Assembly (NCBI GenBank): GCA_016716065.1
Contig: JADJXA010000014.1
Location: 1 to 64,000 of the forward strand
DNA from: Candidatus Leptovillus gracilis
GTDB lineage: Bacteria; Chloroflexota; Anaerolineae; Promineifilales; Promineifilaceae
DNA: 64,000 nucleotides
Direction of reading: 5' to 3'
Made by a program: the position numbers and the translations under genes
Shown: piece after piece, positions 38,444-47,877 of the stretch
Layout: the number at the start of each line of letters is the position of its first letter
How positions within the stretch are numbered: position 1 is the first letter of the stretch
The notes under the pieces: model-generated
Databases searched by the model: none
Told to the model about the DNA's origin: nothing
What the model saw: only the letters and a program-made list of their open reading frames with translations

Positions 38444-40027
38444 TTATTCCTCTCGCACCACGCCGCCCAATTCCTGGGCCAGCGCGTTGAATTCTGCCTT
38501 TTGCACCGACACGGTATATTCACTGGTGATGACCGCCCGAATCAGACACTTCATGCCCAACAACTGGCTGAAAATGTCGCCCACCACCTGCACCGCGTCG
38601 TGGTTTTGGTCGAATTTGTCTTTAAAGATGGGGTAATCGAAACCTAAAATGATGGTATTGCCTTCGGTCGCCAACGGTTTGCCCATGGTCAGCAGCGCCG
38701 GTAAATTGCGGTTGACTTGTTCCACCCGCGCCAACATGTTACGCCATTGGGGCGTTACCGCGCCCAGTGTCAGACGACCGGGAGTTGAAGATTGGGGGGT
38801 AGGGGCCGGTGGTTGGGGACTGGGGGCCGGCCTGGAAGCCGCCAATTTTTCGGCCACGGCCGTTGGTTGTTCCGCGACGGCCGTTACCTTTTCCGCGACG
38901 GCCGTCTGGACCACCGGCGCAGCAGGCACAGGCATGGGCAGCGGCTCGGCTGGCAGCAGCTCGATAAAGGCCAGTTCCAATGGCAGCTGCGGCTGCCAGC
39001 TAATCGCCGGGACCAGGGCGGCTTCGTTGAAGCGTTTGATGGCTTCGATCAATCCGGCGCGGGGGGCGCGCTGTGCCTGGGCCAGCATCGCCGCCTTCTG
39101 TTCGGCCGTACCGTCCAGCGGCATGTCTGGCCCGGCGGCTTGCAGCAGCAGCAGTTCCCGCAGGTACACCACCATCTGGCGGCAAAACTGGCGCGCATCG
39201 GCCCCAGAAGCCAACGCCTGGTGGATGAGACCCAGCCCGCCCGCGCCGTCTTTGTTGAGCCAATGGTCTACCAGTTGAGCGACGGCCGTATCTGCCGCCG
39301 TGCCCAATACCATCTGCGCCCGCGCCAACGTGATGGCATCGCCGGGAGCCAACACCAGTTGGTCCAGCAAACTTTCGGCGTCGCGCACGCTGCCAGACCC
39401 CTGCCGGGCGATCATCGCCTGCGCTTCCGGCTCCATGCTGAAGCCTTCTTTGTCGGCCAGCCAGGCCAGCCGGGCGCTGATTTCAGCTACGGTCAGCAGG
39501 CGGAAGTTAAACTGCTGGCAGCGGGATTTAATGGTGATGGGAACCTTATGCTCTTCGGTGGTCGCCAGGATGAACTTGGCGTGGGGCGGCGGCTCTTCCA
39601 ACGTCTTGAGCAAGGCGTTGAACGCGGCCGTGGAGAGCATGTGGACTTCGTCTATGATGTAGACTTTGAAACGGCCGTTACTCGGCGAAAAGTTGATCTT
39701 TTCCCGCAAGTCGCGGATGTCGTCTACGCCGGTGTTGGAGGCAGCGTCAATCTCAATCAGGTCCAGGAAGCGCCCTTCGTTGATGGCCAGACAGTTGGCG
39801 CATTGATTACACGGCCGTTCCGCCAGGTTCTCGTCCAGGCAGTTCACCGCCTTGGCCAGCAGGCGCGCCGAAGTGGTTTTACCTGTGCCACGTGGCCCGC
39901 AAAACAGGTAAGCATGACCCACCCGGTCGGCAGCGACGCTGTTTTGCAGGGTACGGGTAATATGCTCCTGGCCGATCACGTCGCCAAAACGCGCCGGCCG
40001 CCACTTGCGATACAAAGCTTGGGACAT
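38444..40027 (-). CDS. dnaX: DNA polymerase III, gamma/tau subunit
   Basis: This AAA+ clamp-loader subunit has 527 residues. Walker A GPRGTGKT is at about 44-51, four zinc Cys at 63, 73, 76 and 79, Walker B IDEVHMLS and the sensor-type SRC motif (KSRCQQFNFR). The C-terminal third contains an Ala/Pro-rich linker with TAV repeats created by octamer copies (about residues 365-410), then a small folded domain typical of tau. It leads the dnaX-ybaB-recR group. No slippery A-run for the gamma frameshift was noticed. Confidence 0.95.
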   Translation of the reverse strand: MSQALYRKWRPARFGDVIGQEHITRTLQNSVAADRVGHAYLFCGPRGTGKTTSARLLAKAVNCLDENLAERPCNQCANCLAINEGRFLDLIEIDAASNTGVDDIRDLREKINFSPSNGRFKVYIIDEVHMLSTAAFNALLKTLEEPPPHAKFILATTEEHKVPITIKSRCQQFNFRLLTVAEISARLAWLADKEGFSMEPEAQAMIARQGSGSVRDAESLLDQLVLAPGDAITLARAQMVLGTAADTAVAQLVDHWLNKDGAGGLGLIHQALASGADARQFCRQMVVYLRELLLLQAAGPDMPLDGTAEQKAAMLAQAQRAPRAGLIEAIKRFNEAALVPAISWQPQLPLELAFIELLPAEPLPMPVPAAPVVQTAVAEKVTAVAEQPTAVAEKLAASRPAPSPQPPAPTPQSSTPGRLTLGAVTPQWRNMLARVEQVNRNLPALLTMGKPLATEGNTIILGFDYPIFKDKFDQNHDAVQVVGDIFSQLLGMKCLIRAVITSEYTVSVQKAEFNALAQELGGVVREE

Positions 40028-40100
40028 AGGCTTAGTTTAGCATTGCCACTAACCAATGACAAGATGAGGGAGACGGCCGTCTCTGCCACCGTCTCCCGTG

Positions 40101-40164
40101 AAAATGGGTGCGCGGGCGTCCCGTCCGCCCCGGCAGGCGAGACGCCTGCGCTCTCAGGGTTTTG
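40101..40164 (-). repeat. Dispersed palindromic repeat, copy 2
   Basis: The reverse complement of this segment matches 22236-22298 almost base for base, including the flanking A and T runs. It lies between dnaX and the acyl-ACP-reductase-like gene. Confidence 0.85.
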
Positions 40165-40211
40165 CGTAAGATTTGACCAATCTTGGAGATTGGTCAAATC
40201 TCAGCCCGATG

Positions 40212-42392
40212 TCACTTCTTCCACCGCAAAAGCAAAGCCAGCACGGCTACCCCGGCCGCGCCCAGGGCCAGATTGCGCATCGTATTGTCATTAGACGCCT
40301 CCACGCCTTTGGCCATCACCGGCATGGTGGCAATTTTGGCGGCGGCTTCCTGCTGCACGCGGGCAAACAACGCCGGGTCGGCGCGGTACTGATCGGCCAG
40401 TTTGCGCTTTTCGGCCACAAATTCATCCGTCACGTACTCGTCAAACGAGCGCAGCCCGGCTATCTGGAACTCGTGCTTCTTAAACAGGTGATAAATCTCC
40501 TTCACCCGCTCAATGGTGATGTTACGACCCAGGGTGTAATCTTCAAAACGCCCTTCCATCGCCAACAGCGCCGTCTCCGCCAGACAGGCATAAGCCGTTT
40601 TGGGCGGCAGGCCGATGTTATAGCCAAAATCAATGTCACCCGGAATCAGCACTTCACCGCTCTCAATCACCAGTACATCGGGGCGCAAATCCGCCTCCAC
40701 CTTGTTGATGTCGGCCGGGCGGGCCACATCACAAACCACTGCGCCCGGCTTGCACTGGCTGATGTCTACAATGCGCTGCCCAAACGCCGAAGTCGCCGTG
40801 ACGATCAGATCACATTCACCTAGCAGGTCGCCCGCTTTGGTGGCGATGGTCACGTTGGCGCCCGGCGTCTCTTCCTGAATCATACGCTTCAGGTCAATCA
40901 GCCGTTCCGGCTCAATCGAAACCAGCACCACGTCGAAAATCGCCTGAGCCAACAGGCGGGAACAAATCGAGCCAATGGAACCGGTCGCGCCGATAATCAT
41001 CACCTTGCCCTTTGTCAGGTCCTTTGCGCCCATTTTGATGACCGCTTGCTTGGCCGCCTCTAACGTCGCCGATACCGTCAGGCTGTTGCCGCTGGTGATA
41101 GCGATGTCCGACTCGTGGGCGACGGTGATGCCCGCGTCGCCGACGACGCTGGTGAACGCGCCCAACCCCATGATACGCGCCCCTTTGCGTTCCGACATGC
41201 GCGCCGCCTGGTTCAGGCGGTTGTAGGTGAATCGTTCGCCGTGCCGCATCATCTCGCGGGGGGTGGCCGCCAGGCTAAACAGATAGCCCTCAATTTTCTG
41301 CCCGGTCGTCGGCGACTGGCCGCCGGTAATCCGGGAAATGTACATTGGCGGCATGTAGGCGGCCACGCTTTCCACCAGTTTGTTGGGCAAAAAGCGCGTC
41401 CAGCGGAAGCGGGGATCGTTGTGGATGAATTTGATGTTGAGTGGGTGAATGACGAAGGCGAAGCGGTTGATGCCGGCTTCGGCCGGCTGCAAGTAGCGGA
41501 TGCCCGGCGTCCATTCGATTTCGGCCATCAAGTCCAGGTAGGTGTCCTCGGTCAGGGGGTCGTCTTGATTGGGGCGTAGGGCGGCCAACATGGCTTCGAT
41601 GGCCGCTGCCGGCCAGCGCCCCAGGCTCTTTTCGCCATCCGTCGAAGGCATGAGGGTGACGAGAATCGTCACGCCGCGCGCGCGCAAATCGGCCACGTCT
41701 TCTTCGCTGGCGCATTCCACGACGACGGTTTTGCGCTTAAGCTGCGCCGGGGCATAACGGCGAATGGCCCCAACGTCGCCGGCGATGACGTCGGCCCATT
41801 CAAAGGGGGCGGCGGCGCGGGCTGTGCCCGGCGCGCCCGGCTGGGGCCTGATGCGGCGGAAGGGAGCGTTTTGCATTTGGTCCAGCGTGCCGGGGGCGGC
41901 GCGGTTGAAGGTGATCGGGCTGCCGACGCCGGGGAACTGCGGCAGAGCGAAGTAGACGACCGGGTCGGCGTAGCGCACATGCGGGCTGCGGCGGCTGAGG
42001 GCCTGGGTGAGGCCGGGATGGTTGAGGCCGGGAACCATGAGGATGTGCTTTTGGGCAAAAATGCCCGGCTGGGCGCGGTCGGCCAGGATGACGCCCCAGC
42101 GTTCCAGCCCGGCGCGAATGCCGCTGCCGTCTACGACGGGGGTGGTTTGGGCGGCGGAGGGCAAGGTCTGGCCGACTTCGTGGGGTTTGCTAAAGGGGCC
42201 GAGTTCCAGGGTGGCGGGTAAACCATCCAGACCGATGGCGTCTACACGGCCGTCATATTCAGCGATGAGCGCGCGGGCCTGTTCTGGGTCGCCGCTGCAG
42301 CCTTTGCGCTGAATCTGTATTTCCTGGCCGAGGAAGTTAACGACCTCGGTATGGTTGTCCTGGTTCAAGTGGATAATGAGTACTTGTTTCAC
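40212..42392 (-). CDS. Acyl-ACP reductase-like Rossmann protein with N-terminal extension and C-terminal anchor
   Basis: The start is GTG 42392, with GGAGG eight nt upstream. In the 726-residue protein the region from about 310 on resembles cyanobacterial long-chain acyl-ACP reductase: FAFVIHPLNIKFIHNDPRF, GALGGFTS-like MGLGAFTSVV, an ITSGNSLTVS segment with the region of the active site, and the NADPH site VMIIGATGSIGSICSRLLA. The GRNITIE end is also shared. The N-terminal 300 residues are an extra domain I do not recognise. The last 18 residues form a membrane helix with basic end (LRWKK). It may make aldehydes for alkane or wax synthesis, or act on another acyl substrate; no decarbonylase gene is adjacent. 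Confidence 0.65.
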   Translation of the reverse strand: MKQVLIIHLNQDNHTEVVNFLGQEIQIQRKGCSGDPEQARALIAEYDGRVDAIGLDGLPATLELGPFSKPHEVGQTLPSAAQTTPVVDGSGIRAGLERWGVILADRAQPGIFAQKHILMVPGLNHPGLTQALSRRSPHVRYADPVVYFALPQFPGVGSPITFNRAAPGTLDQMQNAPFRRIRPQPGAPGTARAAAPFEWADVIAGDVGAIRRYAPAQLKRKTVVVECASEEDVADLRARGVTILVTLMPSTDGEKSLGRWPAAAIEAMLAALRPNQDDPLTEDTYLDLMAEIEWTPGIRYLQPAEAGINRFAFVIHPLNIKFIHNDPRFRWTRFLPNKLVESVAAYMPPMYISRITGGQSPTTGQKIEGYLFSLAATPREMMRHGERFTYNRLNQAARMSERKGARIMGLGAFTSVVGDAGITVAHESDIAITSGNSLTVSATLEAAKQAVIKMGAKDLTKGKVMIIGATGSIGSICSRLLAQAIFDVVLVSIEPERLIDLKRMIQEETPGANVTIATKAGDLLGECDLIVTATSAFGQRIVDISQCKPGAVVCDVARPADINKVEADLRPDVLVIESGEVLIPGDIDFGYNIGLPPKTAYACLAETALLAMEGRFEDYTLGRNITIERVKEIYHLFKKHEFQIAGLRSFDEYVTDEFVAEKRKLADQYRADPALFARVQQEAAAKIATMPVMAKGVEASNDNTMRNLALGAAGVAVLALLLRWKK

Positions 42393-42602
42393 GGGCGATG
42401 CCTCCTGAGAGAATTTTATACAAAGCGACAAAGGGACGTAAGGTGCAGAGGGGGCGCTATGGGTTGTTGCTTTGATTGCTTGTGTTTATTGGGTGAATGT
42501 CAAGAGATGATACGTGGTGATGCGCATTGGGACAAGGGAAAAATGTCAGCACGTTGAGCGTCATACGTCATGCGTTGGTCGTGGCACGGCCGTTGCGCCG
42601 TT

Positions 42603-42631
42603 TTGACGCTCGTTTTGGAGACTGTTATACT
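42603..42631 (+). promoter_or_regulatory. Promoter of proS
   Basis: TTGACG (42603-42608) and TATACT (42626-42631) are 17 bp apart, 118 bp before ATG 42750. The remainder of the gap 42393-42749 shows no gene and no T-box-like structure. Confidence 0.6.
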
Positions 42632-42749
42632 CGACCTTTGCGGATTGATAGTCGAGTAGCCGGTTGTCTGATGATTTGCTCTCCGGCGTACCAGACCGCT
42701 CCCAACTATCAGCTCCTGACTACCAACTTCTAACGAGGCAAACATCCAC

Positions 42750-44192
42750 ATGGCAGATAAAGACAAACTCATTCCTCGCAGCGAGGATTTTAACGAATGG
42801 TATAACTCGGTTGTGCTGAAAGCGGATATGGCCGACTATGGCCCGGTGCGCGGCACGATGATTGTCAAGCCCTACGGCTGGGCGCTGTGGGAGAACATTC
42901 AGGCAGCGTTGGATAAGCGCTTTAAGGCCACCGGTGTGCAAAACGCCGGGTTTCCCATGTTCATTCCCATGAGCTTTTTGCAAAAGGAGGCGGCCCACGT
43001 GGAAGGCTTTGCGCCAGAATTGGCTGTCGTCACCATTGGCGGCGGGCAGGAATTGGCCGAGCCGTTGGTGGTGCGCCCCACGTCGGAAACGATGATCGGC
43101 CACGCCTACGCCAACTGGATTCAAAGCTACCGCGACCTGCCGCTGCTGTTGAATTTGTGGAACAGCGTGGTGCGGTGGGAACTGCGCACCAAGTTGTTTT
43201 TGCGCACGCTGGAGTTTTATTGGCAGGAAGGGCACACCGCCCACGCCACGGCCGCCGAAGCCGAAGAACGCACGCGGATGATGCTGGACGTCTACGCCGA
43301 TTTTGCCATCAACGAAGCGGCTGTGCCGGTCATTCCTGGCGTTAAGTCAGAGATGGAGCGGTTCGCCGGGGCGAATGAGACGCTGACCATCGAGGCGATG
43401 ATGGGCGACGGCAAGGCGCTGCAGTCGGGCACGTCGCACAATCTGGGGCAAAACTTTGCCAAAGCGTTCGACATCCAATACCTGGACCCCAATAATCAAC
43501 TTCAGCACTGCTGGACAACTTCCTGGGGCCTATCCACACGCTTTATCGGGGCGATTATTATGACGCATGGCGACGACCAGGGGTTGGTACTGCCGCCGCG
43601 CCTGGCGCCGTACCAGACGGTGATTGTGCCGATTTATAAGAACGATGGGGAGAAAACGGCCGTTCTCGCCGCCACCGCCCGCATCAAGGCGGAACTGGAA
43701 GGGGTGGGGGTGCGCGTGCATATAGACGGCCGTGAAAACCTGACCCCCGGCTATAAATTCAACGATTGGGAGCTGCGCGGCGTGCCCACACGCATCGAAA
43801 TCGGCCCGCGTGACGTGGAAAAGCACAGCGTCGCCCTGGCCCGCCGCGATGTGCCCGGCCGCGACGGCAAACAGTTTGTCGCGCAAGATGGTCTGGCGCA
43901 AACCGTCACCGCGCTGCTAGACGACGTGCAGCAAAACTTGTTGGCCCGCGCCACCCAATTCCGCGACGCCAACACCCATGAGGTGACCAATTACGATGAC
44001 TTTAAGGAAGCAGTTCAGACCGGTTTTGCCCGTGTCTGGTGGGCCGGCAGCCGCGAAGAGGAACAACGGGTGAAGGAAGATACCAAAGCGACCATTCGCT
44101 GCTTCCCGCTGGAACAGCCTGGCGGCGACGGGACTTGCTTTTACACGGGGCGGCCAGCCGACAGAATTGCCATTTTTGGCCGGGCGTATTAA
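42750..44192 (+). CDS. proS: Prolyl-tRNA synthetase, archaeal/eukaryote-type
   Basis: The enzyme charges tRNA-Pro. With 480 residues and no editing (YbaK-like) insertion it belongs to the shorter type 3 ProRS found in archaea, eukaryotes and some bacteria. Typical segments are FNEWYNSVVLKADMADYGPVRG, VRPTSETMI, WNSVVRWELRTKLFLRTLEFYWQEGHTAH and the C-terminal zinc-like domain ending in a Tyr (FGRAY). Class II motifs are complete. It is transcribed alone from its own promoter and ends at a hairpin shared with the convergent VWA gene. Confidence 0.95.
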   Translation: MADKDKLIPRSEDFNEWYNSVVLKADMADYGPVRGTMIVKPYGWALWENIQAALDKRFKATGVQNAGFPMFIPMSFLQKEAAHVEGFAPELAVVTIGGGQELAEPLVVRPTSETMIGHAYANWIQSYRDLPLLLNLWNSVVRWELRTKLFLRTLEFYWQEGHTAHATAAEAEERTRMMLDVYADFAINEAAVPVIPGVKSEMERFAGANETLTIEAMMGDGKALQSGTSHNLGQNFAKAFDIQYLDPNNQLQHCWTTSWGLSTRFIGAIIMTHGDDQGLVLPPRLAPYQTVIVPIYKNDGEKTAVLAATARIKAELEGVGVRVHIDGRENLTPGYKFNDWELRGVPTRIEIGPRDVEKHSVALARRDVPGRDGKQFVAQDGLAQTVTALLDDVQQNLLARATQFRDANTHEVTNYDDFKEAVQTGFARVWWAGSREEEQRVKEDTKATIRCFPLEQPGGDGTCFYTGRPADRIAIFGRAY

Positions 44193-44209
44193 GAGATTTA
44201 ACACGGAGG

Positions 44210-44237
44210 CACGGAGATTGGCTATCGCGTCTCCGTG
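44210..44237. terminator. Hairpin between convergent proS and the VWA gene
   Basis: CACGGAGA (44210-44217) pairs with TCTCCGTG (44230-44237) around a 12-nt loop. There is no clear T-run, so it is only a likely bidirectional terminator. Confidence 0.4.
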
Positions 44238-44256
44238 TTCTCTCGTGCCTTTAGCC

Positions 44257-45642
44257 TCAATCGCCGGCCAGCAGGTTGTCTACGGCCGTTGCCAACTGCG
44301 CCAGATTGCGAACCACATAAACTGAATCCACCACCCCGGCGTATTCGCGCATATCGCTGTCGTCTGTTCCCCACTGCTGTTTTTGCTCTGAGCAGAACCA
44401 GATAACGCGGCGGGCGCGTTTTTGCAGGTCTTTCACCAGGTCCAGGCGCGGCGAGTTGTAGTTGTTGCGCCCATCACCCAAAATGACGACAGTGGTACGG
44501 CCGTTCACCGCGCTCAACCAATTGTGGTAAAAGGTGTCCAGGCTGCCGCCAAAATCGGTGGCGTAATGGCCCGGCGACCTTTTGTAAAAGGCGTCGAACA
44601 CCTCTTGCGCCGCGTCGTCGGCCCGGTTGCTGTTTAGCAGGTGGCTCACTTCTTGCATGTCGGAGTAAAAGGCGAAGCTGCGCGTTTTAGATACCTGATC
44701 CTGAAGCTGATAGATGAAGGTCAGCATAAATTCGGTGACATGGAACATGGAGCGCGACATATCGCACATCAATACCAGGCTGGGCTTGAGTTTGTTCTTT
44801 TTGAAGCGCAGTTCCAGGGGCACGCCGCCATACCGCTGGTTGGCGCGTATGGTGGATTTGGAGTCGAACTTGCCGCGCGCGCCCCGTTTGCGGCGCATGG
44901 CGGCGCGGGTGCGTAACTGGGTGACGAGGCGCTGGACTTCTTTGCGAAGCACGGCCGTTTCCTCCTCCGACAGCGCCGAAAAAGGTTTGTGCATCAGGTC
45001 CGGGCCATGTAGGGCGTCTGGCCGGTTGGCCCGCTCCTGCGCAATTTGCAGGCCGATTTGCTGCGCCACCTGTTCGGCCAGCGCTTCGCGGTTGGCTTGC
45101 ACTACACCCATCAGCCTTTCGATGGCTTCCTGGCTCATGCCCATCTCTTGCAGCTTTTGCGCCAGTTCTTGAAGCTGCTTTTCCAGGTGGCCCAACCCCA
45201 TCTGCTGCAACATTTGCCGTGTCACCCAGCGTACCTCGCTAGGGCTGTTGGCCCACTGCGCCCCAGCCTGGTTCGCCAGCGCCTCCAATTCCTCTTTGGT
45301 TGGCCCTTCGCCGCTGGTCAGCCAATCGAGCAGGTTTTGCATCCGGCCGCTCATCGCTTGCAGCGCTGCTTGCAACATCTCCTGATCATCACTGCTCAGG
45401 TCGTCCAGGGCGTTTTGCAGCATCGGCCCGCCGCTGCCAAAGTAAAGCGGGAACAACTGGTCGAACACGGCAAAATCCTGCACCTCTTTGATGAGTGTGG
45501 CGCGGATGGAGGATTTGAAGATGGCTTTGTCGGTGATGCCCAGCGCCTCAATGGCGCGCATGGCGTCCATAGATTCGGCCAGGGAAATCCGCACCCCGGC
45601 TGCTCGCATTCCCCGTACAAATTCGATGACTCGGTCGTCCAT
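44257..45642 (-). CDS. VWA-domain protein, CoxE-like
   Basis: This 461-residue protein has a helical N-terminal half and a C-terminal von Willebrand A domain with a MIDAS motif in MCDMSRSM and further ligands (Thr in HYATDFGG, Asp in ILGDGRNN). Such proteins act with MoxR-type AAA+ ATPases as metal-dependent chaperones, for example in maturation of CO dehydrogenase (CoxE with CoxD). The MoxR gene lies 69 bp upstream on the same strand. No molybdenum hydroxylase gene is in the window, so the client is unknown. Confidence 0.85.
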   Translation of the reverse strand: MDDRVIEFVRGMRAAGVRISLAESMDAMRAIEALGITDKAIFKSSIRATLIKEVQDFAVFDQLFPLYFGSGGPMLQNALDDLSSDDQEMLQAALQAMSGRMQNLLDWLTSGEGPTKEELEALANQAGAQWANSPSEVRWVTRQMLQQMGLGHLEKQLQELAQKLQEMGMSQEAIERLMGVVQANREALAEQVAQQIGLQIAQERANRPDALHGPDLMHKPFSALSEEETAVLRKEVQRLVTQLRTRAAMRRKRGARGKFDSKSTIRANQRYGGVPLELRFKKNKLKPSLVLMCDMSRSMFHVTEFMLTFIYQLQDQVSKTRSFAFYSDMQEVSHLLNSNRADDAAQEVFDAFYKRSPGHYATDFGGSLDTFYHNWLSAVNGRTTVVILGDGRNNYNSPRLDLVKDLQKRARRVIWFCSEQKQQWGTDDSDMREYAGVVDSVYVVRNLAQLATAVDNLLAGD

Positions 45643-45711
45643 TGTTGTTATCCGTATTCCGTAATCCGTATTCCGTGGTCCGATTACGGATTACGGTCAA
45701 AGGCTCACGCT

Positions 45712-46638
45712 TTATTTCTCCCAACGGCCGCGTTGGCTGCCGCTGCTGCCCATCATCCGCTTGGCTTTGGCAACGTCGGTCTCATATTTAAGTAAGACGG
45801 TGAGCGTATTGCTGAGGGTTTTTTCGTCAATGGTGGTGGCGTTCAGCGTCACCAGGGCGCGCGCCCAGTCCAGCGTTTCGCTGATGGAGGGGACTTTGCG
45901 CAGGTCCATGTTGCGCAGTTGGTGGACGACGGCCACCGCCTGGTGCGCCAATTCGGGACGCAAATCGGGCACTTTCAGGCGCACAATGTCTAGCTCGGCT
46001 TCTTGGGCGGGATAATCTACATAGAGGTAGAGGCAGCGGCGTTTGAGGGCTTCGCTGAGTTCACGGGTGTTGTTGCTGGTCAACAAGACCATTGGCTGGT
46101 GTTTGGCGGCAATGGTTCCCAGTTCGGGCACGCTCACCTGGAAATCGCTGAGGACTTCCAGCAGAAAGGCTTCAAATTCCACATCGGCGCGGTCAATCTC
46201 GTCTATTAACAGGACGACCGGCTCATCGGACATGAGGGCGCTGAGTAGGGGGCGTGGGAGGAGGAAGTTTTCGGAGAAGAAGACATCTTCTTCTTGGGCC
46301 AGCCGGTCGGCGGCTTCGGCCAGGCTTTGCACATCGCCGATGACTTTGTGCAGGGTCTCGCGCAGCAGTTGGGTGTAAAGCATCTGCTTGGCATATTCCC
46401 ATTCGTAGAGGGCTTTGCTTTCATCCAGACCTTCATAACATTGCAGGCGGATGAGCGGCCGGCCAATGGCTTTGGCCCACGCTTTTGCCAGTTCCGTTTT
46501 GCCCACCCCGGCCGGACCCTCAGCCAGAATCGGTTTGCAGAGGGACTGCGCCAGAAAGGTGACGGTTCCTATTTCTTCTGAAGCAATATACTGCTGCTTA
46601 CCCAATCGTTCGCGCACGTCGGCGATATCTTTGAACAT
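45712..46638 (-). CDS. MoxR-family AAA+ ATPase
   Basis: The 308-residue ATPase has Walker A EGPAGVGKTELAKAWA near residue 40-47, Walker B VLLIDEIDRAD, sensor 1 LTSNNTRELSE and an Arg-finger region ALKRRCLYLYVDYP. These are the marks of the MoxR (CoxD) branch. It precedes the VWA gene with a 69-bp gap containing short direct repeats (CCGTATTCCG). The two proteins probably form one ATP-driven complex that inserts or remodels a metal cofactor in a target enzyme. Confidence 0.9.
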   Translation of the reverse strand: MFKDIADVRERLGKQQYIASEEIGTVTFLAQSLCKPILAEGPAGVGKTELAKAWAKAIGRPLIRLQCYEGLDESKALYEWEYAKQMLYTQLLRETLHKVIGDVQSLAEAADRLAQEEDVFFSENFLLPRPLLSALMSDEPVVLLIDEIDRADVEFEAFLLEVLSDFQVSVPELGTIAAKHQPMVLLTSNNTRELSEALKRRCLYLYVDYPAQEAELDIVRLKVPDLRPELAHQAVAVVHQLRNMDLRKVPSISETLDWARALVTLNATTIDEKTLSNTLTVLLKYETDVAKAKRMMGSSGSQRGRWEK

Positions 46639-46783
46639 GATGGTTCTTGCTCCATTTTTAAATTGCGGATTCGGTTTTGGGGCGACCAGGGTTTCAGGTT
46701 GGGGGCGTTATTGGTCAGTTTAACTGGTAAAGATTGTAATGGGGATGGCAGAATCGGTAAAGCGGGGAACGGCCGTTTCTCAT

Positions 46784-47680
46784 TTACGGTTTACGATTGA
46801 TGTTGTAGGCCAGGTATGTAATTGTCTCCTGGTGGCGGAAGCCCACACTCTGGTAGAGGGCGACGGCCGTATCATTATTGGCCCATGCCCCGATTTGGGC
46901 GCGGCGCGCGCCCCGCTGCGCCAGTTGGTGCAGGGCGACGTTGAGCAGGCAACGGCCGTATCCCTTCCCCTGCTCGCCGGCCACAATGCCCATCGGCTCG
47001 ATCTGCCCCACGTTTTTTTCCGGCCAGCGCAGCCAGGCGAAGCCAATAGACTCTGCGCCGCGCCGCAAAAACAACAAATCGCGCGCAGCCACCAACTCGG
47101 CGGCAACCTCATGGGTCGTATACGGTTGATACCAGGGCAGCGTCTTGAAAGATTGGTCATACAACTGGCAAAATTGGGCGATGGCCTGAACGCGGGACAT
47201 CACACCCCAGGTTACATCGGGGTGAACAGGCAGCCCGCAGTCGGCCAAATCTTGCTTCACCAGCAACCACTCTTCGTTGCTGAGGGTGAATTGGTGGCGC
47301 TGCAAGAATGCCGCCGCCGGGCTGCTCTGGCCGGTGACGGCGTGGCTGATCTGGCGCACGGCCGTACCGCGTAGATTCTCCACAACACGCTGTAAAAGCT
47401 GGCTGCCCAGCCCCTGCCGCTGCCATTCCGGCGCGATAAAGCCGTCCAGTGCAAACAGGCCAGGCAGACCGGGCAAGGGAGATACAGAGGCCATGCCCAC
47501 CGGCTGCCCATCCACCTGGATGGCCCACACGTAACCTTCCAGGTGCAAAACAGCCCGCAAGTGGGCATCCAGCGAAGCGGCCATCGTCCGGCGATGGGGG
47601 TAGACAGCCAGATAACCGGCGCTTAAAGCAGCGGCCATCGTTGATTTGTATCCGTCAATGGTGATTGATTTCGATGTCAT
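46784..47680 (-). CDS. Double GNAT-domain acetyltransferase
   Basis: The 298 residues hold two GNAT units. In the first, FIAPEWQRQGLGSQLLQRV is the acetyl-CoA-binding Arg/Gln-x-x-Gly-x-Gly motif; in the second it is GIVAGEQGKGYGRCLLNVAL, followed by NDTAVALYQSVGFR. Two-domain GNATs include mycothiol synthase (MshD) and several antibiotic or peptide acetyltransferases; no mycothiol genes are nearby, so the substrate is not predictable. The start is ATG 47680, just after GTG 47683. It is divergent from the nuclease-like gene. Confidence 0.8.
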   Translation of the reverse strand: MTSKSITIDGYKSTMAAALSAGYLAVYPHRRTMAASLDAHLRAVLHLEGYVWAIQVDGQPVGMASVSPLPGLPGLFALDGFIAPEWQRQGLGSQLLQRVVENLRGTAVRQISHAVTGQSSPAAAFLQRHQFTLSNEEWLLVKQDLADCGLPVHPDVTWGVMSRVQAIAQFCQLYDQSFKTLPWYQPYTTHEVAAELVAARDLLFLRRGAESIGFAWLRWPEKNVGQIEPMGIVAGEQGKGYGRCLLNVALHQLAQRGARRAQIGAWANNDTAVALYQSVGFRHQETITYLAYNINRKP

Positions 47681-47877
47681 CACTATAACTTACAAACATT
47701 TGTCCATTCACGCAATGTTGATTAGCTGGCAAAACGCACATTCAACCAAAAATCCTGAAAATCCGCGTTCTGCGGCCTTTGAACACAAAACTTGTCACTC
47801 AATCCGCTGGCAACGAGATGATCTGGCGCACAACAGACAAACTGGCTTCCCTTCCTGCGGCATATTATACTGTAGGC

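Noticed and set aside
38444..40027. Programmed frameshift in dnaX
   Set aside because: No A-rich slippery heptamer with following stem was noticed; a single tau-type product is assumed.
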